From: Elmis aenea
Taxonomy: Eukaryota; Arthropoda; Insecta; Coleoptera; Elmidae
DNA: 64,000 nt
Assembly (NCBI GenBank): GCA_947652605.1
Contig: OX393579.1
Coordinates: 43,778,970-43,842,969, forward strand
Direction: 5' to 3'
Position 1 is the first letter of the stretch; every line of letters begins with the position of its first letter. Under the pieces are notes generated by a model, which was not told the origin of the DNA, did not search any database, and saw only the letters and a list, made by a program, of their open reading frames with translations. The translations under genes and the position numbers were made by a program. Positions 42,871 through 54,232 of the stretch are shown here, piece after piece.

Positions 42871-44439
42871 TTAAATTCCTGTTTTCACTAAAACGTTTAC
42901 CACAAATGCTTTATAACGTTTTTTACTGGTGTGTGTTTTTTTATGATCATTTAATGTGCTTTTAACACTGAAACATTTACCGCAAATGTCACATTTACAC
43001 GGTCTTTCACCAGTGTGTGTCCTCATATGAACTTTTAAACTATAATTTACACTGAAAGATTTATCACAAATGTCACATTTAAAAGGTGCTTCACCAGTGT
43101 GTGTCCTCATATGAATTTTTAATTTACAGTTCACACTGAAACGTTTTTCACAAATGTCACATTTAAATGGTTTTTCACCAGTGTGTGTATTCATATGAAC
43201 TTTTAAATTATTATTCACACGGAAACGTTTATCACAAATGTCACATTTAAAAGGTTTTTCATCAGTGTGTGTCATTTTATGAACTCTTAATGTGCTTTGA
43301 TCACTGAAAGATTTACCGCAAATGTCACATTTAAACGGTCTTTCACCAGTGTGTGTCCTCATATGAAGTATTAATTTAGAGTTCCTACTGAAACATTTAT
43401 CACAAATGTCACATTTAAAAGGTTTTTCATCAGTGTGTGTAATTTTATGAACTCTTAATGTGCTTTTATCACAGTAAGATTTACCGCAAATGTCACATTT
43501 AAACGGTCTTTCACCAGTGTGTGTCCTCATATGAAGTATTAATTTACAGTTCCTACTGAAACATTTATCACAAATGTCACACTTAAAAGGTCCATCGCTA
43601 GTATGTGCCCTGATATGATATTTTAAAGTGAATTTCTCACTGAAACATTTACCACAAATATCACATTTAAACGGTCTTTCACCAGTGTGTGTTCTCATAT
43701 GTCGAATAAAATGGCTACGGCGACTGAAACATTTGTCACAAATGTCACATTTATTTAAGTTTTTATGAGAACTTAAAACTCCTTCACTTTTGAATCGTTT
43801 ATCACAAATATCATTTTGATCCGACTCGTTCACGTGAATGTTTTTACTGCTTTTAGATTCTACGACTTGAAACAAACTTTTATTACTGTTATTCACATTT
43901 TTTTCTTCCTTTACTGCATTTTTATGTGACATTTCTAATTTACAAGTTGTTATGGTATGGTTTGATACAGGCGACACTATATTCTTGTCATTCTTATCAT
44001 TTATAATTGAAATGTTGTCCTCTAATATACACGTTAATTTATCTGCGTATTTCTCTCCGTCACCATCATCATTCATGTCTTCTGTTTTATAATCACTGTT
44101 CTCATTTTTTATAAATATTGTATTAGTAACATGTTGTAGCTGGTCACTTTGATTATTTAGATAATCATCTTCGCAAAAAGTATATTCCGATTCTTTTTTA
44201 ATTTCCAATTTTTCATTAATATTAACACATTTAATTTCCTCGGTGCTTTCAAATTGGTCTTTTAATTGAAAATGATTGCTACTCAATTGTATACACTCGG
44301 GATTAATAAAATTAAGCTGTAAATTACATTCTTCTTGCTCCAACTTAATTGTTTCTTCTTTAATGTCTATTACACACGCGTCATTTTGTATTAGTTCATC
44401 ATATTTACAAAAAACAGTGGTATTTACTGCTGACTGCAT
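42871..44439 (-). CDS. C2H2 zinc-finger protein G (10 fingers, frameshifted last finger)
   Basis: A 522-residue protein starting [18 protein letters not shown]. The acidic N-terminal region is like gene F but lacks a residue or two near IKKESEYTF. Ten complete fingers start at about residue 231. Fingers 3-4 and 5-6 are a duplicated pair ([21 protein letters not shown]). The eleventh finger of the paralogues is destroyed: a 4-base deletion near 42905-42910, relative to TATGAATGTGACATTTGTGG in the others, turns it into [14 protein letters not shown] and a stop. The ten fingers remain intact, so the protein may still be functional. Confidence 0.9.
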   Translation of the reverse strand: MQSAVNTTVFCKYDELIQNDACVIDIKEETIKLEQEECNLQLNFINPECIQLSSNHFQLKDQFESTEEIKCVNINEKLEIKKESEYTFCEDDYLNNQSDQLQHVTNTIFIKNENSDYKTEDMNDDGDGEKYADKLTCILEDNISIINDKNDKNIVSPVSNHTITTCKLEMSHKNAVKEEKNVNNSNKSLFQVVESKSSKNIHVNESDQNDICDKRFKSEGVLSSHKNLNKCDICDKCFSRRSHFIRHMRTHTGERPFKCDICGKCFSEKFTLKYHIRAHTSDGPFKCDICDKCFSRNCKLILHMRTHTGERPFKCDICGKSYCDKSTLRVHKITHTDEKPFKCDICDKCFSRNSKLILHMRTHTGERPFKCDICGKSFSDQSTLRVHKMTHTDEKPFKCDICDKRFRVNNNLKVHMNTHTGEKPFKCDICEKRFSVNCKLKIHMRTHTGEAPFKCDICDKSFSVNYSLKVHMRTHTGERPCKCDICGKCFSVKSTLNDHKKTHTSKKRYKAFVVNVLVKTGI

Positions 44440-44616
44440 TTTAAAAAATGGTTTAATTATGTTGTAAGTAAAATTTGTAAATAAATAACGCAGAAGCCTA
44501 AATTATTACGTCACGTTCCGTAAAACAGCAATAAATATAAATGTTGACTGTAAGGTTAGGTTTTCGTTTGTGATGTGATTGGTCTTTTTGATCTACAGCG
44601 ATTGCATTGAACTACA
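44440..44616 (-). promoter_or_regulatory. Conserved 5' block of gene G
   Basis: Candidate acceptor AATAATTTAG|GCTTCTGCG, then CGAAAACCTAACCTTACAGT, as for gene F. Confidence 0.5.
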
Positions 44617-44636
44617 ATAATATGATCTTTTTTATT

Positions 44637-44685
44637 TAGTAGTGGCCTTATGGAAGAATGTAATACTTCCATAAGGCCACTACTA
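44637..44685. repeat. Perfect 20-base palindrome with 9-base loop
   Basis: TAGTAGTGGCCTTATGGAAG, loop AATGTAATA, CTTCCATAAGGCCACTACTA. In the equivalent spacer of gene F (about 42045-42075) only the right half exists, so the left half arose or was lost after duplication. Confidence 0.9.
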
Positions 44686-45435
44686 CTATAACATTTTGAA
44701 GTTTTTTTTTCGGTTGCCCCCAAATAACTTTTGAATTTATATTGCGCCCTTATTGAAAAAAAGGTTGCCGACTCCTGGTTTAGATGATTGGTAGAGCGCA
44801 CAGAGATAGGATAATTAGGTATAATGTTTACATACATTTAGCCCCAATTTATGCCTGCGATAAACTAAAACTATCTCTCCAGACACTTTATTTATTAAAC
44901 ACTTAATTATTGTGATAGATATGGGCAGTTTAAAAACATAAATTTCTATGCTAAAAAATACACTTTGTATTCTTTAAGTTTTTTTAGTCAATAAACAGTA
45001 TTTAAATCAGTAATAAGACATTTAGTCTAGATAGCAATACCTACTCACGTTAATTTTATTTAGTGGTGCCTTATTTGAACTAATTTATAAATTAATATAC
45101 AACTAGTATACAACATTTTAACCTTCAACTACATTACTGCGTTAAATGAGAAACAAGTAAACTTTTATTGTTAAGATAACTTGGTTATTATAATTTGAGT
45201 TTAATCGCTAATTTTCGGGGGAAAAAAAAACACTTCAGTGACATCAGATTTGGTTGAAGACTGTTTTGCTACAAGCCAAAAAAATAATCTTGGTTTTGTA
45301 GTTAATTACCTACTTTATTATATTTTAATACCAACAAATTACATTTACCTACATGGTTTGTGTGATAAGTTTACACTTGTTTGTCAAAAATGTCTACTTA
45401 GCTATGCATTCTTTAATTAGTTTTTATTTTAAAGC
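44686..45435. other. Spacer between genes G and H
   Basis: The same hAT-like fragment (to GGTTGCCGACTCCTGG at about 44764-44779) and shared spacer as F-G. No gene. Confidence 0.6.
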
Positions 45436-45439
45436 ATTT

Positions 45440-46040
45440 CTCACATGTTTTTTTTCATCACCAGTGTGTGTACTCAAGTGAACATTACATTCCTGTTTTC
45501 ACTAAAACGTTTACCACAAATGTCACATTTATAACGTTTTTCACCAATGTGTGTCCTTTTATAACCGTTTATAGTGCTTTTATCACTGAAACATTTACCT
45601 CAAATGTCACATTTATACGATGTTTCATCAGTGCGTGTGTCCTGATATGACTACTTAAACTATCTCTCCGACAGAACCAATTATCACAAATGTCACATTT
45701 AAAAGACTTTTCGCCAGTATGTGTCCTCATATTATGAACTTTGAAATTATGATTTCCACTGAAACGTTTATCACAAATGTCACAATTAAAAGGTTTTTTT
45801 TTTCTATGAACATTTACACTGCTCTTTGTATTTAAAATTTCTTTAACCAGGATGCGCCCTGATGTGAACTTTTAATTTGCTCTTCCGACAGAAACATGTC
45901 CCACAAACCCAACATTTAAAAGTTCTCTCACCAGTGTGTGTCCTGATATGACTAGTTAAACCATCTCTCTGATAGAAACATTTACCACAAATGTCACATT
46001 TAAAAGGTCTTTCACCAGTGTTGTTTCCTAATATGTACAT
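45440..46040 (-). pseudogene. Decayed C-terminal fingers of gene H
   Basis: Downstream of the frameshift the finger array continues in other frames. A segment 45843-46040 encodes [17 protein letters not shown] and [17 protein letters not shown] and ends IRAHPG. Further down come about four finger remnants interrupted by small indels and by a TGA that replaces Cys (CDI*GKCF). A T-rich patch at about 45800-45840 marks another break. The paralogous C-terminal end is still recognisable near 45440-45500. These fingers are not translatable as one protein. Confidence 0.85.
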
Positions 46041-47364
46041 TTAAATTACCACGTTGAGTAAAACATGTCCCACAAATCTCACATTTAAAATGTCTTTCAC
46101 CAGTGTGTGTCCTGATATGTACGTTTAAACTGTTCTTTGTAATAAATTGTTTACCACAAATGTCACATTTTAAAGTTCTTTCACCAATGTGTGTCTTGAT
46201 ATGTATCTTTAAACTGTTCTTTGTAATTAATTGTTTACCACAAATGTCACATTTAAAAGGTCTTTTACCAGTGTGTGTCCTGATATGTACGTTTAAATTG
46301 CCCTTTGTAATGAATTGATTACCACAAATGTCACATTTAAAAGGTCTTTCACCAGTGTGTTTTCTGACATGTACGTTTAAATTGTTCTTTTCATTGAAAC
46401 AATTGCCACAAATGTCACATTTAAAAGGTCTTTCACCAGTGTGTGTCCTGATATGTATATTTAATCTGCCCTTTTCCAAAAAACAATTACCGCAAATGTC
46501 ACATTTAAAAGGTCCATCACCAGTATGTGTCATGAGATGATATTTCAAAGTGAATTTGTCAATGAAACATTTACTGCAAACGTTACATTTAAACGGCCTT
46601 TCCCCGGTGTGTGTTCTTATATGTCGAATACAATGGCTAGGGCGACTGAAACATTTGTCACAAATGTCACATTTATTTAAGTTTTTATGGGTACTTAAAA
46701 CTCCTTCACCTTTGAATCGTTTATCACAAATTTCATTTTGATCCGACTCGTTCACGTGAATTTTTTTACCGCCTTTAGATTCTACGACTTCAAGCAAGCT
46801 GTTTTCACTGTTATTCACATTTTTTTCTTCATTAATTGCATTCTCATGTGATATTTCTAATTTACAAGTCGTCGTCGTATGGTTTGATACAGGTGACACT
46901 ATATTAAAGTCATTCATATCATTTATAATTGAAATTTTGTCTTCTAATATACGTGTTAATTTATCTGAGTATTTTCCTCCGTCACCATCATCAATCATGT
47001 CTTCAGTTTTATAATCACGGTTTTCATTTTTTATTAATATTTTATTACTTACGCATTGTACTTGGTCACTTCGATCATTTAGATAATTATCTTCGCAAAA
47101 AGTATATTCCAACGATTCTTCTTTAATTTCCAATTTTTCATTAACATTTACACATTTAACTTCCTCGGTGCTTTCAAATTGGTCTTTTAATTGAAAATGA
47201 TTGCTACTTAATTGTACATACTCGTGATTAATAAAATTAAGCTGTAAATTACATTCTTCTTGCTCGAAGTTTTTTGTTTCTTCTTTCATATCTTTTACCC
47301 AAGAGTCATTTTTTATTAGTTCATCATATTTACAAAAGACACTGGTATTTACTGCTGACTGCAT
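46012..47364 (-). pseudogene. C2H2 zinc-finger gene H, truncated by frameshift (7 complete fingers)
   Basis: The open frame encodes 450 residues from [18 protein letters not shown]. The acidic region carries [15 protein letters not shown] and [18 protein letters not shown]. Fingers start at about residue 232: seven complete ones, then an eighth ([17 protein letters not shown]) cut off as IRKQHW. A one-base insertion near 46018-46024 in AGGAAACAACACTGG (paralogues AGGACACACACTGG) causes the shift. Finger 6 has Leu at the Phe position ([11 protein letters not shown]). The ORF could still yield a shorter finger protein, but with the heavily decayed tail it is best called a pseudogene. It is the most 5' member of the cluster. 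Confidence 0.8.
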
Positions 47365-47555
47365 TTTGCAAAATGGTTTAATTAAGTTGTTAATAAAATT
47401 TGTACATGAATAATGCTGAAACCTGAAATATTATGTCACGTTTTTAGTAAATCGCAATAAATGTTAACTGCAAACTGTAAGCTTAGGTGTTCGTTTGTGA
47501 TTGGTCTATTTGATCTACGGCGATTACATTGAACTAATATGCATCTAATATGAAA
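47365..47555 (-). promoter_or_regulatory. 5' block of gene H
   Basis: Candidate acceptor AATATTTCAG|GTTTCAGC. The CCTAACCTTA element of the other genes is altered here to CACCTAAGCTTACAG, and part of the block is duplicated (AACTGCAAACTG). Confidence 0.4.
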
Positions 47556-48300
47556 TGACATTTTGTTTAGGTTTTTTTTTTATATACAGTGTGGATCAAA
47601 TTCGAATGTTTTACTCACTCAGTAACCGTAATAGTTACCGAAAATCTTATATCAGTATCTTGAGCTATTTTTATGGAGAAAAAATGTCTATGTAATCAAA
47701 CTTTTTATATCGCTTTTCATTTTGGCACTACAGACGAAAAATATGAAATGTCATCATTTTTAAAAATTCACTATAACGTCATTACTTATTACGTTGATTT
47801 TTGTACACACTCACACTGTATAAATTACTTATATAATTTAATTTACTCATCAATTTTCTTAAACTGTTGTCTTATCAAACATCACTTCAGTAAAATACAT
47901 CGGAAAATATCAACATGAGTCCGTAGACTTTATAAACATAAACTATTCGTTTTGAAAGTGGCTTCCTTCACTTTGCGATAATAAAAAATAGCGAAACATC
48001 TGTGTGAAATTGTGTATACTGAGAAAAATAAAAGTAACCGAGATAACAAATATAAGTGATTTTTTTTTTATAGTTAGCATAAATATTTTGATATGCACAT
48101 TAATTAAAATGCGAAAGATTTAATATTTCAAAATAACATGAACGTGACATGCTTTCAACCTTGTTGTATTTTTGGTATAAACGTTAAGGTAAATTTTATA
48201 AGGTAACATTTGTTAAATTTTAGCCGATTGTTTAAAAAATGATCCTTGTTACTTCCTAGGTTTCTATCGAAATGATTTTTACTTATTACCATAAGTATCT
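47556..48300. other. Edge of the zinc-finger cluster
   Basis: A decayed arm (GTGGATCAAATTCGAATGTT at about 47591) is the last shared spacer element. Beyond about 47770 the similarity to the cluster ends and A+T-rich single-copy-like DNA begins. Confidence 0.55.
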
Positions 48301-48833
48301 ATCTGGTCCACTGTAGCAACGCCTATCCGAGAGCAAAACCAGATACAATCCCAAGCCAACTTCGACAGCGTTAAAACGAACTCTGCTTCTTTACAGTGAT
48401 GTAGTGCTGTATATGTTCACGAGAGGCTACTCTTATCGGTAACAACAACCATGGGGTATCAGTTTGTTTTTCTACTCAGTAGTTACCGCAGCGACACGAG
48501 TTTGTAGTGCTTTTGTGGTGTCCTTTGTCTTCCGAACTTAAGAAATCACTGAAAATCGTGGTATACTGGCCGTAAAATGCCAATTATTTAATTGTGAACG
48601 CTTTGTGACTCATTAATACATGGAACTTAAGTGATAATTTCGTATAGTTTTGTGTGCAGAAGCCGAAAAGGGTGTGTGAAATATAACTTGTGAATGAATT
48701 TCGTCTTCTAAGACCCACCCCCTACAGACACAATTTTTATACCTTTTGGGTTATCATGTGTTCGCCGCCGGATCTAACGCCGAAGTGTTAATACGAGCAT
48801 TGACTCTAATATTTCGATGTTTGGATTGTAAAG
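48301..48833 (+). promoter_or_regulatory. Candidate promoter and non-coding first exon of an unseen gene
   Basis: This 0.5-kb patch has more even base composition than its surroundings, no transposon ends, an initiator-like CTACTCAGTAG at about 48471, several ATGs each followed by early stops, and ends in a strong donor, GTAAAG|GTTAGT near 48830. It would fit a 5' leader exon with a long first intron to the right. No partner exon was found in the window, so this is tentative. Confidence 0.3.
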
Positions 48834-50007
48834 GTTAGTAATAAACATTTATTAAATATGTACTTTAAACTTGATTGTTTTATCTTTAAAAATTCTGATA
48901 CAACAAGCATTTTATGGTTGTAATTTACTTTGTTGGTATACGATAAATTTTGATAGTAAATAAGTCGTATTTCTAAAAATTGAGATAAAATAAACATTTG
49001 ATCTTTTGGTCACGCATGTTTGTATGTAAATAAAGCCGAAGTGCATGAAACGTACCGATGGATAAGCATTTTATTGTAAGTTATGTATTGTCTGGAGATT
49101 AGATAATATTTATTTAGTTAAGCAAAATCGTTTTATATCGTTTTTTTTTTAATTGGCACTAGGTAAAAATTTACACGAAAAGCTGTTTTTTTGCGAATCG
49201 AATCAACAGATCGCGCCGTCTTTGGAACGCCACTCATTTATTTTAATTTACTAAAGAGCAAATCAATTAATTATATTAGGCGAGTTAATTAAATCAAATG
49301 TCGGAAGGACTACAAATTACTGCTTGTGTAAATTCTGCTAATGAGCCCCTAATCGGTACGCCACTGGCAGTAATTTATTGAGAAAAAATCTTGACATAAA
49401 AAGTATTATTGTTACTAATTGATTAAAAAAAAATTACATTGCAAGGTGGCCATAAGTTAAGGCTGGTGATCGCGAATAGTTTGTTGCGTAAGACAAATCA
49501 GTTTACATATATCGATGGAGTGAATAAATGAAAAAAAAAACTCTAGTTGTGATAAGTAATTTACAGGTTGGTTCTTTGTTCTTTGACAGTAATAAGTACA
49601 TTTCTGATTCCAATTGAAATGTTGTTGACGAAAATTGACGAACTGTGGTTGATTTTTATTTTTTCATCCTTACTATCTGTAGGTGTCCCTATCGTTCACA
49701 GTGTATTAGACATTTAATAACTTTACTATTTATAAAATTTCACATGCTCTTTTGATTAATTTTATTTTTATTTATTTCATAATAAAAAGATCTTCGCAAA
49801 AGATACTTAAATTATGTGCCATTCGACACACAAAAATTAACGTGATACAATTGAATACATACATGTATAATCTAATAATGTAATTTTTTAAAAACTTGCG
49901 ACCTTTAAATGTTTTGTCAAAGACATCAAAGTTTTATCTCTTAGAATAAAAAACGTTAAAAACCTGAGTAGTTCTTATTGGAACACCATTTTTAAGGTTA
50001 ATATAAA
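48834..50007. other. A+T-rich stretch without recognised features
   Basis: No coding, RNA or clear repeat structure was supported. Confidence 0.5.
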
Positions 50008-51690
50008 TACAGGGTGTCCCCGTTATCACCGCGAATATTTTAAGTGGTGATAGAGGACCTTTTTCTAAGAAAAAATTTTAAGTACAATTTTTTTCTAAAA
50101 TCAAATGCTAAGCAGTTATCAACACTTACTTGATTTTTTTACACTTCTGCATTTAAAAGGCTCTGTCGCCGAAAATATCAATTTTATCGTAAAATACCTT
50201 TCAGCTTTTTAATAGAACAAGAAATTCTCTACAAAATTAGTTCTATTTATTTTTTGTCTACAGGCAATGGTTTGAGAGTTATAAAGCAGTTTGTACAAAA
50301 AAATGTAAAAAAATTACAAAATGTAATTGTTCCTTAGACTTTGCAACCGCTGTATCTTTAAAACGAAAGGTTGTACAAAAAAACCGACGGCCCATTCCGG
50401 ATAGCAAATTTTATGGGCTACAACTTTGGTCAAGTGAAATTTTTAGAAAATCAAACCAATTTTCCGGAAAAGCTAACAATAAGGAACAGAGTGCAAAAAC
50501 AAAATTTCCTACAAATATTGTTTTGTATTTAAAAATGCTTTTAAACAGAGAACGATTATGTAATTGAAAATGATAAATGATGGAAGTCATTTTGAACACT
50601 TATTGACGTAATTTTGTGGTTACATGTAAATTTTATTGAGTTAAGATGGATTTGCATTGTTTTGCATTTTATCATTTTCAAAACAAAAAAAAACGGGAAA
50701 TTATAATATTTTGTATTTAAAAATGCCATAGCATCGGTACCATTCATAAAATTATGTATCAGTTTTAAAGCTTTTTATGAAGTTTGAAATTATTCAGAAA
50801 ACCACCCCTTATTTTTTAAGGAGCTAACGAACAAATTTAATAAAAAATTGTAAAATTGCATGTAAATAAGTTATTTAAATTTATAAAAATGCCGCATCTT
50901 TTAACGAAACGTCGTAGAGCAAAACGGATGTCTATTGCGGATAAGGCATTTAACGGACTACACCTTCGGTAAATATGTTGTTCAATAAAACTAAACATAT
51001 GTTTTTAATAGTGAAAAAAGTGGAAAAAAAAACGATAAAATGCAAAACAATGCAAATCTATCTGGAGGCAATAAAATTAATATGTAACCACAAAATTACT
51101 TCAATAAATGTTCAAAATGATCTCCATCATTTTCAGTTCATAATCGCACTCTCTTTAAAAGCATTATTTTAAATACAAAACATAATTTCTCGACATTTTT
51201 TTTACACTCTGTTCCTTATTTTTAGCTTTTCCGGAAAATCGGTTTGATTTTCCAAAAATTTCACTTGACCAAAGTTGTAGCCCATAAAATTTGCTATCCG
51301 GAATGGGCCGTCGGTTTTTTTGTACAACCTTTCGTTTTAAAGATACAGCGGTTGCAAAGTCTAAGGAACAATTAAATTTTGTAAATTTTTTACATTTTTT
51401 TGAACAAACTGCTTTATAACTCTCAAACCATTGCCTGTAGACAAAAAATAAATAGAACTAATTTTGTAGAGAATTTCTTGTTCTATTAAAAAGCTGTAAG
51501 GTATTTTACGATAAAATTGATATTTTCGGCGACAGAGCCTTTTAAATGCAGAAGTGTAAAAAAATCAAGTAAGTGTTGATAACTGCTTAGCATTTGATTT
51601 TAGAAAAAAATTGTACTTGAAATTTTTTCTAAGAAAAAGGTCCTCTATCACCACTTAAAATATTCGCGGTGATAACGGGGACACCCTGTA
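50008..51690. mobile_element. TACAGGG foldback, 1.7 kb, copy 1
   Basis: The left end TACAGGGTGTCCCCGTTATC and right end GATAACGGGGACACCCTGTA bracket arms of about 700 bases with matching blocks such as ATATCAATTTTATCG, GGCGACAGAGCC and CAACCGCTGTATC. The loop (about 50720-51010) includes CTTTTTATGAAGTTTG and CGAAACGTCGTAGAGC. No coding capacity is seen. A second copy is at 56310-57989. Confidence 0.9.
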
Positions 51691-52170
51691 TATACCGGGT
51701 GTAAATGAAGTGTGGTACACCCCCTTTTTTTTCTTTAGTTTTGATTTTAGATAAATGAAATTTTAGACATATGATATGTGCAAAAAACCGGGCTTTTTGA
51801 GCACGTGCACACGTTTGTTTTACTTCCGGTTTCGCCGGAAATGACCCCAACTGTGTTATTTTAAATGGAACACCCTGTATACTTTTACATTTTTGGAAAG
51901 AGGAAGCGTTTTTGGATACAACTGCACTATTTTGGTTAACTTGTATAACCTCAAAAAAATTTTGAAACAAAATTTCGTTTTTTATTAAGGGTGCCGTGAC
52001 CTGCATAAATTGATTTTTATTATGTCAACATTTGTCCAAATAGTTATTTATGTATGAAGGCCAAAAAGTGTAACTTTTCCGACCGCGTCTGGTTTGCTGG
52101 CCGAGACGTAGTCGAGGCCAGCAAACAGGCAAGGCCGAAAAAGTACGTTTTGGCCGAGGTGCATATTACA
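51691..52170. mobile_element. Fragments of transposon ends and left extension of the palindromic MITE
   Basis: TACCGGGTGTAAATGAAGTG at 51694 and GGAACACCCTGTATAC at about 51870 are single termini of TACAGGG-type elements. A perfect GC-rich hairpin, GTTTGCTGGCCGAGAC/GTAGTCGAGGCCAGCAAAC at about 52091-52125, belongs to the left extension of the following MITE. Confidence 0.55.
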
Positions 52171-52417
52171 TTTTTTGTGCGATCGAATTAAAAACAATTT
52201 TAATTTTTAGTAATTTTCAAAATTATAGGTTAGAAACTACGTGACATTCTGTCACTGACAGATGACGGCGTGTGTACTGCATTACCGGCCCTCTACTTAG
52301 CAACGGCCGTAAAAGTTACTTTTTCGGCCGTTGCTAAGGATAGGGCCGGTAATGCAGTACTTTATGGTTGCTAACGCGTCCGTCAAACAGCTGTTTCTAG
52401 TACGATCGCACAAAAAA
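52171..52417. mobile_element. Palindromic MITE with TTTTTTGTGCGATCG ends, copy 2
   Basis: Same termini and body as 2793-3078, but 40 bases shorter. The missing piece lies between two GGCCGTTGCTAA direct repeats, as expected for slippage or recombination. Confidence 0.88.
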
Positions 52418-54230
52418 ACGTTCTTGTAAATATTTAATGACATTTAGGTTACTTTAATCGGTTTTGAAGGTTGCGGAATCGGTTTTTTAAATAGAACTAT
52501 GCTGGTACAAGCGGTTATTTTAATGGAGCATCTTCTAACGAATCCATCGATACCAATAACTTGTATTTTTATTAAGAGTCAGCTTCGAAAACTTCAAATT
52601 ATTGTGAAGATTTATTAAGAATCCTGTTAATCGCAGTGCACTGTGCATAACTACAACGAAACAAATGATCGTTGTTTTATGTTTAACTACTATAGTCATT
52701 TAATTAAAAAGTCTAAAAATTTTGGTAATCATTTTTTCATAATTAGATGGTATTGTTAGAATAATCCTCGTATTTGTTCTTAAACTGAATTATCTGAATA
52801 TATCAAACATTTATTGTATAATGGGCGTGTTCTCTCTTCCACAATAATAAATGTTGATATAATTAAATCAGTTTGTTTAGGTGTGTTGGATTTTGAATAC
52901 ATTTTCCCGTTGTTCGTGTTTCATCCCTCAGTTAGGCCGCTTTATCAAAAGCATTTTTTTTTAAATAATGCAGGAAGTACAAAGATATAAAATCTGTAGC
53001 CTTTCATTATTAAATATTAATTAACATATTACAGGTAATTGTTGGAGGAAAATGTTGTTAAACCGGGTTTTGTATTTGATTGTGAACGTAACAGGTGCAT
53101 CACAATGAAGTTTTATAATCGTTTTAAAACCAAATGTATTCCGCATCACGGATCTTCTGAATTCTTCATCATTTCCTACCTCAGACTCGTAGCACATAAA
53201 ATCAACGCTTAGTTTCATGCTATGAACTTATTTCAAAGCCTCCCACGTACGTACATATTCATACGACTTGTATTCACGAAACGTACTCACAAGAGAAAAC
53301 TTTGAAAGCGAATGAGAATTTATGAAAAATACACATGTTAAGTAAAATTTATATATTTCATCGAGATTTGTATACGTAACCTTGCATACAATTTGAATAT
53401 ATGGTCATTGTTGAAACTAGTTTAACTGCAGCTTAGTTCGATAAAATATTAGTCATCCTAATCTTCACCAACATTCATAAATTTGCAATGTTCTAATTCG
53501 ATTATGCTATTTCTGTTTAAACCGGTCAGACGGAGCATGATTGGACTTGAAATAATTTCTTGATAAACGACGTGTTCCAGACTCACTAAGCGTCATTAAT
53601 GTTGTTAGCAGTCAGACTGAATGTAATGGCATGTTTAAAATTGTAATGCATACATAAAAAACGGTAGTGCTTCCGGTCTGTGTTAGAACTTACAACTATG
53701 AGTGTATATCCAAGAAGCGTCGGCGCTCATAAAAGAAGTTTGCCTTGAAGTCTACATGAATGACTTTAATGCTGGTGCCTATACTTCCACGTTATACCAC
53801 CATACCTCGTTATGGGCGAACATTTTTTAGAACCGAAAGAACTGCAGGCGTTACCGTAATAAAGCTAATACCTGCTTTGTTTACGTAATTATGCAGGTAG
53901 TGTTTGTTACCTATTGGTTTGCGAAGTAAAATAGGTTACGTCAGTTTATATAATACTGTGAATTAGAGGATAACCACAGAACACTTTTAAGCTTCCCAGA
54001 ACTGGCATTTGAACTTGAATATTCAGTAATAAACATGGGGTGGCCAACCAAAGTTATTGTTATAATAATTATACACATAGCGTGTACCAAGGAACTTTTG
54101 TAGGTGATTTTTGAAAATCTACTCAGCAAACCTTACTATGAGGCATATTCGGTAAATAAGTATCTTTTGGCTATTGAAAAAAGAGAAATTACCTATATTT
54201 TTTTACTTTTATTAGATTCGCCATATTTTC
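52418..54230. other. Stretch without recognised genes
   Basis: No coding sequence could be supported. A 65-codon minus-strand frame at 53021-53218 is not recognisable and has no clear splice context. No strong repeat ends were seen. Confidence 0.5.
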
Positions 54231-54232
54231 AA

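Noticed and set aside
46103..46540. Plus-strand frames of Cys/Leu-rich repeats such as [15 protein letters not shown]
   Set aside because: They are antisense shadows of the zinc-finger repeats of gene H.
21258..47364. CRISPR-like regular repeats
   Set aside because: The regular 84-base periodicity is that of the C2H2 fingers in coding sequence.
53021..53218. 65-codon minus-strand frame
   Set aside because: Composition looks protein-like, but no family is recognised and no consistent splice sites were found.
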